The notes: generated from the sequence alone by a model not told the origin. Shown: positions 8,024 through 18,058, counted from the stretch's first letter. The stretch is 64,000 nucleotides of DNA from BOG-908 sp963850605 (GCA_963850605.1 CAWKLX010000005.1:1-64000), one strand, 5' to 3'. Numbers and translations: made by a program.

Positions 8024-9135
8024 TGCTCCCCTCGCTTTGGGATGCGCGCACGCTGGTGCTGAAACTGGGCAGCGCGCTGGTGGCCGATGGCGCTGAGCCG
8101 CGAACCGCCTGGCTGGACGGCATGGCAGCCGACATCGCCGAAGCGCGCGCCCGGGGCTGTGCCGTGGTGGTGGTTTCGTCGGGCGCGATTGCGCTCGCCC
8201 GGGTGCGCCTGGGCCTCGTGCAACCGAAATTGCGGTTGGAGGAGAAGCAGGCCGCCGCCGCCGTAGGCCAAATTCGGTTGGCCCAAGCCTGGTCGCATGC
8301 GCTGTCCGCGCACGGGCTGACGGCCGCCCAACTTCTGCTGACGTTGGGCGACACGGAGGACCGGCGCCGCTATCTGAACGCGCGCGCGACCCTGCAAACG
8401 CTGCTGGCGCTGGGCTGTGTGCCGGTGATCAATGAGAATGACAGCGTCGCGACGGCAGAGATACGTTTTGGGGACAATGACCGCCTGGCCGCGCGCGTGG
8501 CCGAGATGGTGCAGGCGGATCAGCTGATCCTGTTTTCCGACATTGATGGGTTGTACAGTGCCGACCCAAGGCGCGATCCGGCCGCCACACATATCCCGGT
8601 CGTGCAGAGCCTGACACCTGAGATCGAGGCGGCTGGCGGCGATCCGCCGCCCGGCTATTCCTCTGGCGGCATGCGCACCAAGCTGCTGGCCGCTCGAATC
8701 GCTACCGGCGCCGGTGTGGCGATGGCCATCGCTCTGGGCCATCGCGAGCGGCCGCTCGCCGCGCTGACCGGGGGCGCGCGATGCACGTGGTTCCTGCCGG
8801 CGCCGGGCTCGCGCTCGGCGCGCAAACGCTGGATCGCCGGCAGCTTGCAACCAGCCGGCACCTACACGGTGGACGCGGGTGCCGCCCGCGCCCTGGCCAT
8901 CGGCGGATCTCTGCTGCCCGCCGGTGTGCGCGGCGTGCACGGTCGTTTCGCGCAGGGCGACGCGGTGCTGGTGGTGGGCCCGGATGGGGCGAAGCTGGCG
9001 CAGGGGCTTTCGGCGTACGATGCGGCGGATGCGGCCAGGCTGGCTGGACACAAATCTGATGAGATCGAGGGGTTGTTGGGGTGGCGCGGGCGCGACGAGC
9101 TGATCCACCGGGACGATCTGGTTCTTCTTTTCTGA
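8023..9135 (+). CDS. proB: Glutamate 5-kinase
   Basis: This 370-residue enzyme phosphorylates glutamate in the first step of proline synthesis. The amino-acid-kinase domain has LVLKLGSALV at the N-terminus, VVSSGAIALAR, the substrate segment PVINENDSVA and FSDIDGLYSADPR. A C-terminal PUA domain starts near residue 285 (AGTYTVDAGAARAL). ATG 8023 overlaps the obgE stop, so translation is coupled. The last codons (CTTCTTTTCTGA) lie inside a copy of the A/T-rich 3'-end repeat described separately, so the C-terminus VLLF is repeat-derived. Confidence 0.96.
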   Translation: MLPSLWDARTLVLKLGSALVADGAEPRTAWLDGMAADIAEARARGCAVVVVSSGAIALARVRLGLVQPKLRLEEKQAAAAVGQIRLAQAWSHALSAHGLTAAQLLLTLGDTEDRRRYLNARATLQTLLALGCVPVINENDSVATAEIRFGDNDRLAARVAEMVQADQLILFSDIDGLYSADPRRDPAATHIPVVQSLTPEIEAAGGDPPPGYSSGGMRTKLLAARIATGAGVAMAIALGHRERPLAALTGGARCTWFLPAPGSRSARKRWIAGSLQPAGTYTVDAGAARALAIGGSLLPAGVRGVHGRFAQGDAVLVVGPDGAKLAQGLSAYDAADAARLAGHKSDEIEGLLGWRGRDELIHRDDLVLLF

Positions 9136-9152
9136 AAAAAGCAAAAGACTTT
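9124..9152 (+). repeat. A/T-rich 3'-end hairpin repeat, proB copy
   Basis: The unit runs CTTCTTTT, CTG, AAAAAAG, then CAAAAGACTTT. It overlaps the last four codons and stop of proB. It matches the units at 36.3, 41.2, 44.0 and 62.7 kb but with a shorter right arm, so it is a somewhat eroded copy. Confidence 0.5.
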
Positions 9153-9207
9153 CCGACTGGGCGCGCGCCGTTCAACCTGCGTGGAAAGAACAATACCGAG
9201 CAGCAGT

Positions 9208-9327
9208 TTAGCCTTCATTCTGGATTGCAATGACCATCATCTCGGTATCGCCGACAGTCAAAGTCTTTCTCCACGCACGGGAGCTGTTCGGAACTTCCCC
9301 GGACCCGCCGTAAATCTTGGCCAACAT
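9208..9327 (-). CDS. Possible 39-residue protein downstream of the SPFH gene
   Basis: A leftward frame from ATG 9327 encodes MLAKIYGGSGEVPNSSRAWR and ends in MMVIAIQNEG. It lies in the same reading frame as the SPFH gene, separated by that gene's TAA and 22 more sense codons, so it could also be a lost C-terminal extension. Composition is protein-like and the base content is less GC-rich than neighbouring genes. No convincing ribosome-binding site was found. I do not recognise it. Confidence 0.25.
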   Translation of the reverse strand: MLAKIYGGSGEVPNSSRAWRKTLTVGDTEMMVIAIQNEG

Positions 9328-9393
9328 TTGCTTTTCGCGGTTATCAGGGAGGGCTCCCGTCGGATGAGGCGCCCAGGATTTTTGCTCCTGATT

Positions 9394-11325
9394 TTAAGAA
9401 GCACTTTCTTTCTTCAAAGCCTGCCCAATAGACCCATCGGCCAAAGACATAGCCATCAGCATATCCACCACGCCCGAAGCCCCGCGCTCCCCCAACACAA
9501 TCTGTGGCACAAGGGGCTGGCTGGCGTGCTGCATGGCGTCAGCGGCGATTTGCGCGATCATCTTGCGCAGCGCGGCATCCGGGCCGCCGAGTGCGTCGGA
9601 TTGCGCCTTTGTAGCGGCGGCCTCGGCCTCGCCCAGGGCGCGGGTGCGGTCGGCCTCTGCCTGGCCGCTGACGCGCGTGCGCTCGGCTTCGGCGGCGGCG
9701 GTGATCTTGATGGCGGCGGCTTCGCGCTCGCGCCTTTGCAACTGCGCCTCGCCTTCGTTCTGCGCCACCTGAATGGCCACTTTCGATGCGGTAAGCGCGG
9801 TTTGCTGCTGGGCGATGGCGCGCGCCTCGTTCAGCACGCGTTCCTTCAGCGCGGCTTCCTGCTGGCTATCATAGGTCGCAGCCTGCTCGCGGGCGACCTG
9901 GCGCACGCGCAACTGCTCGAACACCGTGTCGATATGCTTGTCGCCGACCATGGCACGTGGCGTGCCGATCATGACTTCCATCACCTGCAGACGATACTTT
10001 TGGAAACGGCGTTGCATCTCCCCCAGCGCCTTGGCCTGCAGCTCGGCCCGCTTGGCGACCAGCTCGATCAACGTCATTTCCTGTGCCGCGTCCTTGAACC
10101 AGGCGCTGACCATCGGGTCCAGGGTTTGATCGACCAGCTTGCCGATTTCGGCGAATTGCTGGACCACGTAAGGCGCGTCGTCCTGCGCGATATGCACGAC
10201 GATCGAGAGCGGCAGGATGGGCTCGAACGCGTCGCGCGTGATCAGCCGGATTTCGGACAGGTTGGCGTCGAAATTATGTGTGTCGTTTGGCGAGTTCTCG
10301 ATCCAGCGCAATTGAAAGTTCGTGGTGGGAACGAGCTTGACGTCTTGCGCGAACGGGTTGACCGCGTATTTGCCGGGTTGCAGCGGCACCTGCCAGACGC
10401 CGCGCTGACCGGGCGCTACTAGGCGCCCGTGCCGGTAATCGTCGCCCGAGAGATCGTCGCCTTTCGGGCCGGTGTAGCTGATTACGACACCAACATTACC
10501 GATCCCGATCTGCGTCTTCGACGTCATCTCCACCGTCGCGAACAGGCGATTGATGTAGTAAGTGCCTTCGACGAGCACCTGCTCCTGTCGCCCGCGGCGG
10601 CCTCCGGCGGCCAGGAATTTGGGGATATCCTGGAACGAGTTGTGGAAGGCGGCCGGCAATTTGGCGTCCGTGCCGACGGTGGACGCGATGATCTCGCCGT
10701 GGTCCAGCGCCGGCCCATCCTGAACCGTCACCACGGCTACCCGGTCGCTGTCGATGACCACCGGTTCGTAACCGTGGCGCGCGGTGATCAGCGCGTGCAG
10801 TTGGCTGGCGCGGTCTGGGTCGCCGAGCGGGATTTGGCGCACGCCTTCGTCGGTCAGTACGACGAACAGCGCGGTGTTGATGGCGTAGGTGGCCGCGCGC
10901 AGGATTCGCCGCTGCGGCCCGCCCTGCCCGCCGCCGGCGAGGAATGCGGCTGCATCTCCAGGGTCCACGTCGTTCGGCCAAGCTGCCAGCGCCTGGCCTT
11001 CGGCGAGTGGTGCGCCAGTGCGGGCGAACAGGTAGCCGATGCTGCGTACCGTAATCAATTTCTGTCGGTGAACGCGATACTGGAACGGCGCGAATCGGTG
11101 CCAGCCGCCCTTGATTGTACCAGGCAGAAAGCCTGGGCCGCCCTGAAGCGCCATGAAGCCGGAGTTATGGCCGCCGCGCAGCGACCATTTGCGTTCGACC
11201 ACGCCGTAGCTGTCGTTATCGATGAACACGAAGGACCTGCCCGCGATCAGCAGGATCACAAGCAGGCCTGCCGCGCACAAGGCAACGACAGCCCATGGCG
11301 ACAGCATTTCAAGTGGCAATGTCAT
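9394..11325 (-). CDS. SPFH/band-7 (flotillin-like) membrane protein
   Basis: This is a 643-residue protein starting at ATG 11325 (MTLPLEM). One N-terminal membrane helix (residues about 9-31, AVVALCAAGLLVILLIAG) is followed by a large SPFH/band-7 domain interrupted by an unusual insertion (GGGQGGPQRR, near residue 150). The last 200 residues form a long Ala/Glu/Gln-rich coiled coil (REREAAAIKITAAAEAERTR). Such proteins assemble into membrane-associated rings or scaffolds. The protein is longer than a typical flotillin. It stands alone, with no NfeD partner adjacent. Its final codons GCTTCTTAA lie in a degenerate copy of the 3'-end repeat. Confidence 0.8.
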   Translation of the reverse strand: MTLPLEMLSPWAVVALCAAGLLVILLIAGRSFVFIDNDSYGVVERKWSLRGGHNSGFMALQGGPGFLPGTIKGGWHRFAPFQYRVHRQKLITVRSIGYLFARTGAPLAEGQALAAWPNDVDPGDAAAFLAGGGQGGPQRRILRAATYAINTALFVVLTDEGVRQIPLGDPDRASQLHALITARHGYEPVVIDSDRVAVVTVQDGPALDHGEIIASTVGTDAKLPAAFHNSFQDIPKFLAAGGRRGRQEQVLVEGTYYINRLFATVEMTSKTQIGIGNVGVVISYTGPKGDDLSGDDYRHGRLVAPGQRGVWQVPLQPGKYAVNPFAQDVKLVPTTNFQLRWIENSPNDTHNFDANLSEIRLITRDAFEPILPLSIVVHIAQDDAPYVVQQFAEIGKLVDQTLDPMVSAWFKDAAQEMTLIELVAKRAELQAKALGEMQRRFQKYRLQVMEVMIGTPRAMVGDKHIDTVFEQLRVRQVAREQAATYDSQQEAALKERVLNEARAIAQQQTALTASKVAIQVAQNEGEAQLQRREREAAAIKITAAAEAERTRVSGQAEADRTRALGEAEAAATKAQSDALGGPDAALRKMIAQIAADAMQHASQPLVPQIVLGERGASGVVDMLMAMSLADGSIGQALKKESAS

Positions 11326-11483
11326 GAACCGGCTCCGGCCGTCCCGGATGGGACGCAGGCGCAGCAAACGCCCGACCACGCCGTTGCGCAATCGTCATAG
11401 AGCATTGCCGGTCGTATCACGCCGCATGGAAGCAGGCTTGAAAGATGACCGGGCTTCGCAGGTCGGGCCGCTCACCCGGGGTA

Positions 11484-12743
11484 TCAGGCGACCCGTGCCT
11501 TGTCGTCCACAAGCGGCGCTAAGTCGAACAGCGGCAACGGTTCGGTCAACATGTCCAGTGTCACCGTGCGATTTCGTCCAGCGCGCTTGGCGGCATACAA
11601 GCACCGGTCAGCCGCTTCGATCAGGGCAGCGGCGGTGCAGTCGGCCGGCTTGACCGCCGCTACCCCGAGACTGACGGTTACGAAGCCGGCTGGGGTTCCC
11701 AGCGGGTGAGGGACGGCTCGGTTGACGACGGCCTCGCGTATGCGCTCGGCAACCGACCAGCCCTCGGCCAGCGACGTGCTCGGAAGCACGACCGCGAACT
11801 CCTCCCCGCCATAGCGCACCAGCGTATCCCGCTCATCGCGCAAGCAGCGCGTGAGCGTGTGTGAGAGGGTGATCAGACACTCGTCCCCAGCTTGATGCCC
11901 CAGCGCGTCGTTGAACAGCTTGAAGCAGTCGATGTCGAATATGATGAGCGTGATGTCCGCGTGCCTGACGCGCGCATCGGCCCAGAAATTGGCCAGCGTC
12001 TCGTCGAAGCATCTGCGATTTCCGAGCCCCGTCAGCGCGTCGATCTGTGTCAGGCGGGCCAGCCTGTTATTCTGTTCGACCAATATCTGGCCCCTGATCT
12101 CCGCCTGACGGTTGAACAGGAATACCTGCCGGTCACGCATATCCATGCGCACGGTGAACACCAGCACGGCAATGCCGATGGCCCCGTCCGTCAGGAGTAG
12201 GGATGGCACCATGGCCGAGGGTACGATCGACGTCGCCAACACCGCTGTGATGTAGATTGCGCAGTGGGCGGCGTTGGCGAAAGCGGCTTGTATCACGCCC
12301 ATTCGGCAGGTCAGGACCGCCAATTGAAGCAACGGCGTGGTCTGAAACGCGTACAGTATGGCGGGATTTGTGATCGCTTGCGATTCGATGGCTGACACAA
12401 GCGTCGGCGCGACGATGAGCGTCGCGAAGATTGGTCCGCTCCATCTGCCGAGTTTGCACCGCCAATCCAGCAGAACGTAGGCCAGTGCGGCCGGGGTCAG
12501 AAAGGCGAATCGCAGCCACGCGGAAAGCTCGACGATTTCGGGTGCCGCGGACAACTCCGCGATCAGAAACGCATCATAGATCGCCACCAAAATGAGCAGC
12601 GACGCCCAGTGATAGGTGCGGGCGCTGAGCTGCCGTTCAAGCAGGTAGCGCCGTTCAACCTCGACATCACGAAACCCAAGCTTTAGGCTGGGGCGTGTCA
12701 GCTCCCGCTCTATGATGGCCAGTTCGGGCGACGCGACACTCAC
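11484..12743 (-). CDS. Membrane-bound diguanylate cyclase (GGDEF)
   Basis: This is a 419-residue protein. The N-terminal half has about five or six hydrophobic helices (residues 45-200) forming a MASE-like sensor. The C-terminal GGDEF domain starts at DALTGLGNRRCF near 235, and the active site is YGGEEF at 311-316, a functional variant. The product would be cyclic di-GMP. The usual RxxD product-inhibition site before the active loop reads DERD, so feedback control by that site is probably lost. No EAL domain is present. The gene is monocistronic between the SPFH gene and uvrA. Confidence 0.92.
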   Translation of the reverse strand: MSVASPELAIIERELTRPSLKLGFRDVEVERRYLLERQLSARTYHWASLLILVAIYDAFLIAELSAAPEIVELSAWLRFAFLTPAALAYVLLDWRCKLGRWSGPIFATLIVAPTLVSAIESQAITNPAILYAFQTTPLLQLAVLTCRMGVIQAAFANAAHCAIYITAVLATSIVPSAMVPSLLLTDGAIGIAVLVFTVRMDMRDRQVFLFNRQAEIRGQILVEQNNRLARLTQIDALTGLGNRRCFDETLANFWADARVRHADITLIIFDIDCFKLFNDALGHQAGDECLITLSHTLTRCLRDERDTLVRYGGEEFAVVLPSTSLAEGWSVAERIREAVVNRAVPHPLGTPAGFVTVSLGVAAVKPADCTAAALIEAADRCLYAAKRAGRNRTVTLDMLTEPLPLFDLAPLVDDKARVA

Positions 12744-12869
12744 CTCGGTTGCCTCACGACGACGATGGGGCGGAACTCTACACGGTCAGATGGCGGACTC
12801 CCGCGCCCTGACGCGTAGTCGATAGCATGGTATGCCCCCAAACTCATTAACATATTGCATTGAGTTGTC

Positions 12870-15764
12870 CTAGGCGCGCTTTCGGGTGCGGGCCTGGCGG
12901 AGAGTGGGCAGCAGCGGTGCGAGGAAGCGCCCGGTATGGCTGGCCGGATTGCCGGCCACCGTCTCCGGCGTCCCCTCGGCTACGATGCGGCCGCCGCCAT
13001 CGCCCCCCTCCGGTCCCATGTCGATCACCCAGTCCGCAGTCTTGATCACCTCCAGGTTGTGCTCGATGACCACGACCGTGTTGCCCTGGTCCACCAACGC
13101 ATGCAGCACCTCCAGCAATTTTCGTACGTCTTCGAAATGCAGCCCGGTGGTCGGTTCGTCCAGAATATAGAGCGTGCGGCCGGTGGCTCGCCTTGCCAGC
13201 TCCTTGGACAATTTGATGCGTTGCGCCTCGCCTCCGGACAGGGTGGTCGATTGCTGGCCCAGGCTGATGTAGCCGAGCCCGACGCGTTGCAATATCTGCA
13301 ACCGGTCGCGAATGCGGTTCACGGCGGAAAAAAGTGGTTCGGCTTCGTCCACCGTCATCGCCAAAACCTCGGCGATCGACCGGCCCCTGAATTTTATCTC
13401 CAGCGTCTCGCGGTTGTAACGGGCGCCCTTGCACGTGTCGCAGGTGACGAACACGTCCGGCAGGAAATGCATTTCTATCTTCAGCACGCCGTCGCCCTGG
13501 CATGCCTCGCAGCGCCCGCCTTTCACGTTGAAGCTGAAGCGGCCGGATTTGTAGCCGCGCACACGGCTTTCCGGCAGTTCGGCGAACCAATCGCGTATCG
13601 GCGCGAACAGGTCGGTGTAGGTGGCCGGGTTGCTGCGCGGCGTGCGCCCGATCGGCGACTGATCGATATCGATGATCTTGTCCAGTTCTCCTAAACCATC
13701 GATGCGCGTGTGTGCGGATGGCACCTCGCCCGACCCCATCAGCTTACGCGAGGTCGCTTTAAAAAGTGTGTCCACAACCAGGGTGGACTTGCCGCCGCCA
13801 GAGACGCCGGTGACGCATGTGAATGTGCCGAGCGGAAACGAGGCGTTAACGCTTTTCAGGTTATGACCAGTGGCGCCCACTACGGTCAGGAGCCTTTTCG
13901 GATCGACAACACGTCTGCGCGCCGGCACCTCGATCCGGCGCCGCCCACTCAGAAAGTCGCCGGTCAGCGAGGCGGGGTTGGCTGCAACTTGCGCCGGCGT
14001 GCCGCGCGCAATGACGTGGCCGCCGTTGATGCCGGCACGCGGCCCCATGTCGATCAGGTAGTCGGCTTGGCGGATGGCATCCTCGTCATGCTCGACCACC
14101 AGCACGGTGTTGCCCAGGCTCTTTAGGCGGCGCAGCGTGCCGAGCAGCCGCTCATTGTCGCGCTGGTGGAGGCCGATGGAGGGTTCGTCCAGCACATAAA
14201 GCACGCCGGTGAGCCCACTGCCGATCTGGCTGGCAAGCCTGATACGCTGACTCTCGCCGCCCGAGAGCGTCGTTGAACCGCGAGACAGGGAAAGATAGTC
14301 CAACCCGACATCGACCAGAAACTGCAGCCGCTCCACGATCTCGCGCAGGATACGGCGCGCGATTTCCGCCCGTTGCGGGGTCAGAGTGCCCTCCACCGTG
14401 CGAAACCAGTCCAGCGCGTGTCGGATGGAAAGGTCGGAGGCGGCGGCAATCGTCTGGCCGTCGATGCGAACCGCCAGCGCCTCGGGCTTCAGGCGCGCGC
14501 CATGGCATACCTCGCAAGGCTTTTCCGCTTGGTAGCGGCCCATCTCCTCGCGCACCCAGGCGCTGTCCGTCTCGCGCCAGCGGCGCTCCAGGTTGCGCAG
14601 CACACCCTCGAACGGCTTTTTGACCGTGTAGGCGCGCACTGTGTCCTTGTAGGTCATCTCGATGGGCGTCTCGCCGGACCCGTTCAGGATCACGTCGCGT
14701 ACCCGCTCCGGCAGCTCGGCCCAGGGGGTGCGGGTGGTGACCTTGAAGTGCCTGGCCAGGCTTTGCAGCGTCTGGTCGAAATACGGGCTCATCGCCCCGG
14801 TCCAGGGAGCCACCGCCCCCTCGGCCAGGCTGCGCCGCTCGTCCGGGACGACCATGGCCGGGTCGAAAAACGTCTCTACGCCAAGCCCATCACAGGCCGG
14901 GCAGGCGCCGTGCGGCGAGTTGAAGCTGAACAGCCGAGGTTCGATGTCTTCTATCGTGAAGCCGCTGACCGGGCAGGCGAAGCGCGACGAGAACGTGGTG
15001 CGCGCGCCGGTGTCGGCATCCTCGGTATAGACGATGCCGTCGGCCACCATGCCCAGCCCCGCCTCGAAACTATCGGCCAGGCGCTGCTCGGCGCCGGCGC
15101 GGACCACCACGCGATCGATCACCGCTTCGACCGTATGCTTGGTCTTCCGGTTCAGGGCTGGCACTTCGGCCACGTCGTATAGCGTGCCGTCCACCTTGGC
15201 GCGCGTGAAACCGCGGCGCTGCAGCTCGGCCAGTTCCTTACGGTATTCACCTTTCCGATCTCGCACCACGGGCGCAAGCAGCAGCAGCCTTGTTCCCTCC
15301 TTCATGCCCATGACCCGATCGACCATCTGGCTGACCGTCTGCGCCTCGATCGGCAGGCCGGTTGCTGGCGAATACGGCACGCCCGCACGCGCCCAGAGCA
15401 GGCGCATGTAATCGTGGATCTCGGTCACTGTGCCGACCGTGCTGCGCGGGTTGCGGCTGGTGGTTTTTTGCTCGATCGAGATGGCCGGCGAGAGTCCTTC
15501 AATGCTGTCCACGTCCGGCTTACCCATCAGTTCAAGGAACTGGCGGGCATAGCTGGAGAGGGACTCGACATAGCGCCGCTGGCCTTCGGCATAGATCGTG
15601 TCGAAGGCCAGCGAGGATTTGCCGCTGCCGGAGAGGCCGGTGATGACCGTCAGCTGGTCGCGGGGAATCTCCACGTCAACGTTCTTGAGGTTGTGCTCTC
15701 TGGCACCGCGGACGACGATGGACGACAAATTTTTTCCCCACGGGGCCAGCCGCCCCGGACGCAC
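12870..15764 (-). CDS. uvrA: Excinuclease ABC subunit A
   Basis: This is a 964-residue DNA-damage recognition ATPase of nucleotide excision repair. The first Walker A (GLSGSGKS, residues 43-50) and the second (GVSGGGKST) are intact, as are both LSGG signatures. The second zinc module is complete (CEAC... CDTC). In the first, the usual CPxC reads CPVS, a form I associate with alphaproteobacteria, so that site may not bind zinc. An alternative start at a TTG about 12 codons in is possible. The SDR gene starts upstream with its stop 5 bases away. Confidence 0.97.
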   Translation of the reverse strand: MRPGRLAPWGKNLSSIVVRGAREHNLKNVDVEIPRDQLTVITGLSGSGKSSLAFDTIYAEGQRRYVESLSSYARQFLELMGKPDVDSIEGLSPAISIEQKTTSRNPRSTVGTVTEIHDYMRLLWARAGVPYSPATGLPIEAQTVSQMVDRVMGMKEGTRLLLLAPVVRDRKGEYRKELAELQRRGFTRAKVDGTLYDVAEVPALNRKTKHTVEAVIDRVVVRAGAEQRLADSFEAGLGMVADGIVYTEDADTGARTTFSSRFACPVSGFTIEDIEPRLFSFNSPHGACPACDGLGVETFFDPAMVVPDERRSLAEGAVAPWTGAMSPYFDQTLQSLARHFKVTTRTPWAELPERVRDVILNGSGETPIEMTYKDTVRAYTVKKPFEGVLRNLERRWRETDSAWVREEMGRYQAEKPCEVCHGARLKPEALAVRIDGQTIAAASDLSIRHALDWFRTVEGTLTPQRAEIARRILREIVERLQFLVDVGLDYLSLSRGSTTLSGGESQRIRLASQIGSGLTGVLYVLDEPSIGLHQRDNERLLGTLRRLKSLGNTVLVVEHDEDAIRQADYLIDMGPRAGINGGHVIARGTPAQVAANPASLTGDFLSGRRRIEVPARRRVVDPKRLLTVVGATGHNLKSVNASFPLGTFTCVTGVSGGGKSTLVVDTLFKATSRKLMGSGEVPSAHTRIDGLGELDKIIDIDQSPIGRTPRSNPATYTDLFAPIRDWFAELPESRVRGYKSGRFSFNVKGGRCEACQGDGVLKIEMHFLPDVFVTCDTCKGARYNRETLEIKFRGRSIAEVLAMTVDEAEPLFSAVNRIRDRLQILQRVGLGYISLGQQSTTLSGGEAQRIKLSKELARRATGRTLYILDEPTTGLHFEDVRKLLEVLHALVDQGNTVVVIEHNLEVIKTADWVIDMGPEGGDGGGRIVAEGTPETVAGNPASHTGRFLAPLLPTLRQARTRKRA

Positions 15765-15768
15765 CAGC

Positions 15769-16542
15769 TTAAAAGATGGTGTATCCGCCGTCGATCAAGA
15801 AGCTGTCCCCGGTGTGCCAGGACGATGCCTGGCTCATCAGATAGACGGCGATGCCGCCGAAATCACCGGGCCGGCCCCAGCGGCGCATGGGAATACGGGG
15901 TTTCACGTTGGCGGCGAATTTCTCAGTCGCGAACGCGTCAGCGGTCATCTCCGTCTCGACCCAGCCGGGCAGGATCGCGTGGGCCCGGATGCCGTGGCGG
16001 GCATATTCCACCGCCAGCGCCCGCATCATGGAGACGACCCCACCCTTGCTGGCGCCGTAATGCTCGTTGCGGGCCGCCCCCATCACCGCCGCCATCGAGG
16101 ACGTGGCCACCAGCACGCCCCCGCCCTGGCGGGTGACCATGTGGCGCGCCGCCGCCCGCAGCGTCAGGAAGACGCCGTCCAGGTTGATGCGCATCACCCG
16201 CCGCCACTCGTCCAAACTCATCTCGCCGAAGGAGGGGGTGCCGCGCCCGCCCACGCCGGCGTTCGCGAAACACCCGTCCACCCGGCCGAATCGGTCCAGC
16301 GTCCGAGACATGGCCTGATCGACAGCGGCTTCGTCGCCCACGTCGCAGGCGAAGGCGGCGACCTGCGTGCCATGGGATTCGATCTGGGCCACGGCCGCGC
16401 GGTTCTTGGCCTCGTTCGTGCCCCAAATGGCCACATTCGCGCCGGCCATGGCCAGCCCTTCGGCAAGGCCAAGCCCGATGCCGCCATTGCCGCCGGTGAC
16501 CAGGGCGACCTGGCCGGTCAGATCGAAGGCGGGGTGGGGCAT
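15769..16542 (-). CDS. Short-chain dehydrogenase/reductase
   Basis: This is a 257-residue classical SDR. The cofactor motif TGGNGGIG is at residues 17-24, NAG is in the central region, the catalytic serine is in ATSSMA, and the active-site YGASK is near 158-162. The C-terminal GDSFLIDGGYT is standard. An acidic residue after strand 2 is absent (WGTNEAKN), suggesting NADP preference is possible. Its substrate is unknown. It lies just upstream of uvrA on the same strand and diverges from ssb, sharing about 106 bases of promoter region. Confidence 0.9.
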   Translation of the reverse strand: MPHPAFDLTGQVALVTGGNGGIGLGLAEGLAMAGANVAIWGTNEAKNRAAVAQIESHGTQVAAFACDVGDEAAVDQAMSRTLDRFGRVDGCFANAGVGGRGTPSFGEMSLDEWRRVMRINLDGVFLTLRAAARHMVTRQGGGVLVATSSMAAVMGAARNEHYGASKGGVVSMMRALAVEYARHGIRAHAILPGWVETEMTADAFATEKFAANVKPRIPMRRWGRPGDFGGIAVYLMSQASSWHTGDSFLIDGGYTIF

Positions 16543-16648
16543 AGACGTTGTCTTTCCGTTATGTCTTTGATGCTAAACCTTGCCAGACGCAACGGCGCGT
16601 GGGGGTAATGGCCCCACGGCGCGCACGATAGAGGCAGAGGGCAGGACG

Positions 16649-17155
16649 ATGGCAGGCAGCGTAAACAAGGTGATCCTGGTCGGCAATTTGGGCCGCGACC
16701 CGGAGGTCCGGACCATGCAGAGCGGCGGCAAGGTGGTGTCGTTCTCGGTCGCCACCAGCGAAAACTGGAATGATAAGAACAGCGGCGAACGTCGGGAGAA
16801 GACGCAGTGGCACAGGGTTGCCATCTTCAACGAGAAGCTGGGTGAGATCGCGGAAAAATACCTCAAGAAGGGATCGACGGTGTACCTTGAGGGCGCGCTG
16901 GAGAGCCGCAAGTTCACTGACAAAGACGGCCAGGAGCGCGAGATCACCGAGGTGGTGCTAGCCCAATTCAGGGGCGAACTGACGCTTCTCGGCAGCCGAG
17001 GCGGCGATGGCGGCAGCGGCTTTTCAGGTGAGGGCGGGGGATATCAGCCGCGCGCCGCGGCCGCGAAACCTGCTCCGGTGCGATCTGGCGGCGGTGGCGC
17101 GCCCTCCTGGGAGCCGGCGGGCGGCGGGGATCTGGACGACGAAATTCCGTTTTAG
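16649..17155 (+). CDS. ssb: Single-stranded DNA-binding protein
   Basis: This is a 168-residue protein with the OB-fold at residues 1-110 (MAGSVNKVILVGNLGRDPEV, WHRVAIFNEKLGE). A glycine-rich linker follows, then the conserved acidic tip DDEIPF that recruits repair and replication partners. ATG 16649 follows a GAGGCAGAGGG purine run. Pairing with uvrA in a divergent arrangement is common in alphaproteobacteria. Confidence 0.96.
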   Translation: MAGSVNKVILVGNLGRDPEVRTMQSGGKVVSFSVATSENWNDKNSGERREKTQWHRVAIFNEKLGEIAEKYLKKGSTVYLEGALESRKFTDKDGQEREITEVVLAQFRGELTLLGSRGGDGGSGFSGEGGGYQPRAAAAKPAPVRSGGGGAPSWEPAGGGDLDDEIPF

Positions 17156-17156
17156 G

Positions 17157-18058
17157 TCAGTTGGTGGCGGAAACGATGGCCATGGGTTCACGCGCCAGCC
17201 AATTCGCGGTGCTGCTTAAGCTGCGCGTCCACCAAACGTCGAACCAGGCGAGCGGCCAGGCGGCGAGGTGGGTGATCACCAGCGTGGCCAGCGTCGCGGC
17301 CACATAGCCTCGCCAGCCGCCGCCCAAATGGAGAAACGCGAAACAGCCGGCCGAGAGCAGAACCGGCATGTGGAGGAGGTAGAGGGGGAAGGAAAGCCGC
17401 CCCAACACGCGGGCAAGCGCTCCGCCTAACCATCTCGGCCGACTTGGACGCAATTCGACCGCGCACAGGATAAGCGCCCCGCCCAGCCCGTACACGAATG
17501 CCTCGCGAAGGGGCACGCCAAGCCACGACGCGGCAAGCTGTAGACCATAGTCCTTGCTTGATAAGCATCCTGCCAATTGGCGACGGGGTGCGAGATCGGG
17601 GGGAGGAAACCGAAATTGGCTAGCCAGGGCGACTTGGTGAGGCGCGCGGCCTCGGCAAACCAATGCCATCCGAGGGGAAAAATCGACCAGCTGATGATCG
17701 AGGCCAGGGCCACCGTGCCGGCCAGCCGCGGCCAGCGTTTGATGGCACCTCGGGCCAGTACGCCCGCGTCGTTCCTGGCCAGACTCCGATATGTCAGCAC
17801 GTAGCCGGAGAGGACGAAGAAGAAACCGACCGAGGCCGTCCCGTTCACCAGCCCATACCAGGGCGTGCCGATCCAGGACTGTGCCGGCGGAAAGTCCGGC
17901 ATAACGCCGGGCCGGCGAGGGTCGAACGCCAGCAGCAGATGCCAAGCGATCACAATCAGCGCCGCGATGCCGCGCATGCTTTCAAGCGCCTCGTCCCTGC
18001 TCGGGCGTGGGGTAGTCGCGTGAGGCCCGTAACGGTCCATGAAGGCCCGCATACACAT
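17157..18058 (-). pseudogene. Acyltransferase-3 family membrane protein, frameshifted and internally deleted
   Basis: The N-terminal half (from about 18058, MCMRAFMDRYG; 18052 and 18040 are alternative starts) has the family pattern ESMRGIAALIVIAWH and FFFVLSGYVLTYR. At about 17565 the frame breaks; the remaining part, from DYGLQLAASWLGVP to LGRLSFPLYLLHMPVL, is in another frame. The usual middle block around the W-T-M-x-x-E-L-x-G-S motif is missing, so total coding is about 300 residues rather than roughly 350-400. The family O-acylates surface sugars. Both a deletion and a shift make a functional product unlikely. Confidence 0.75.
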
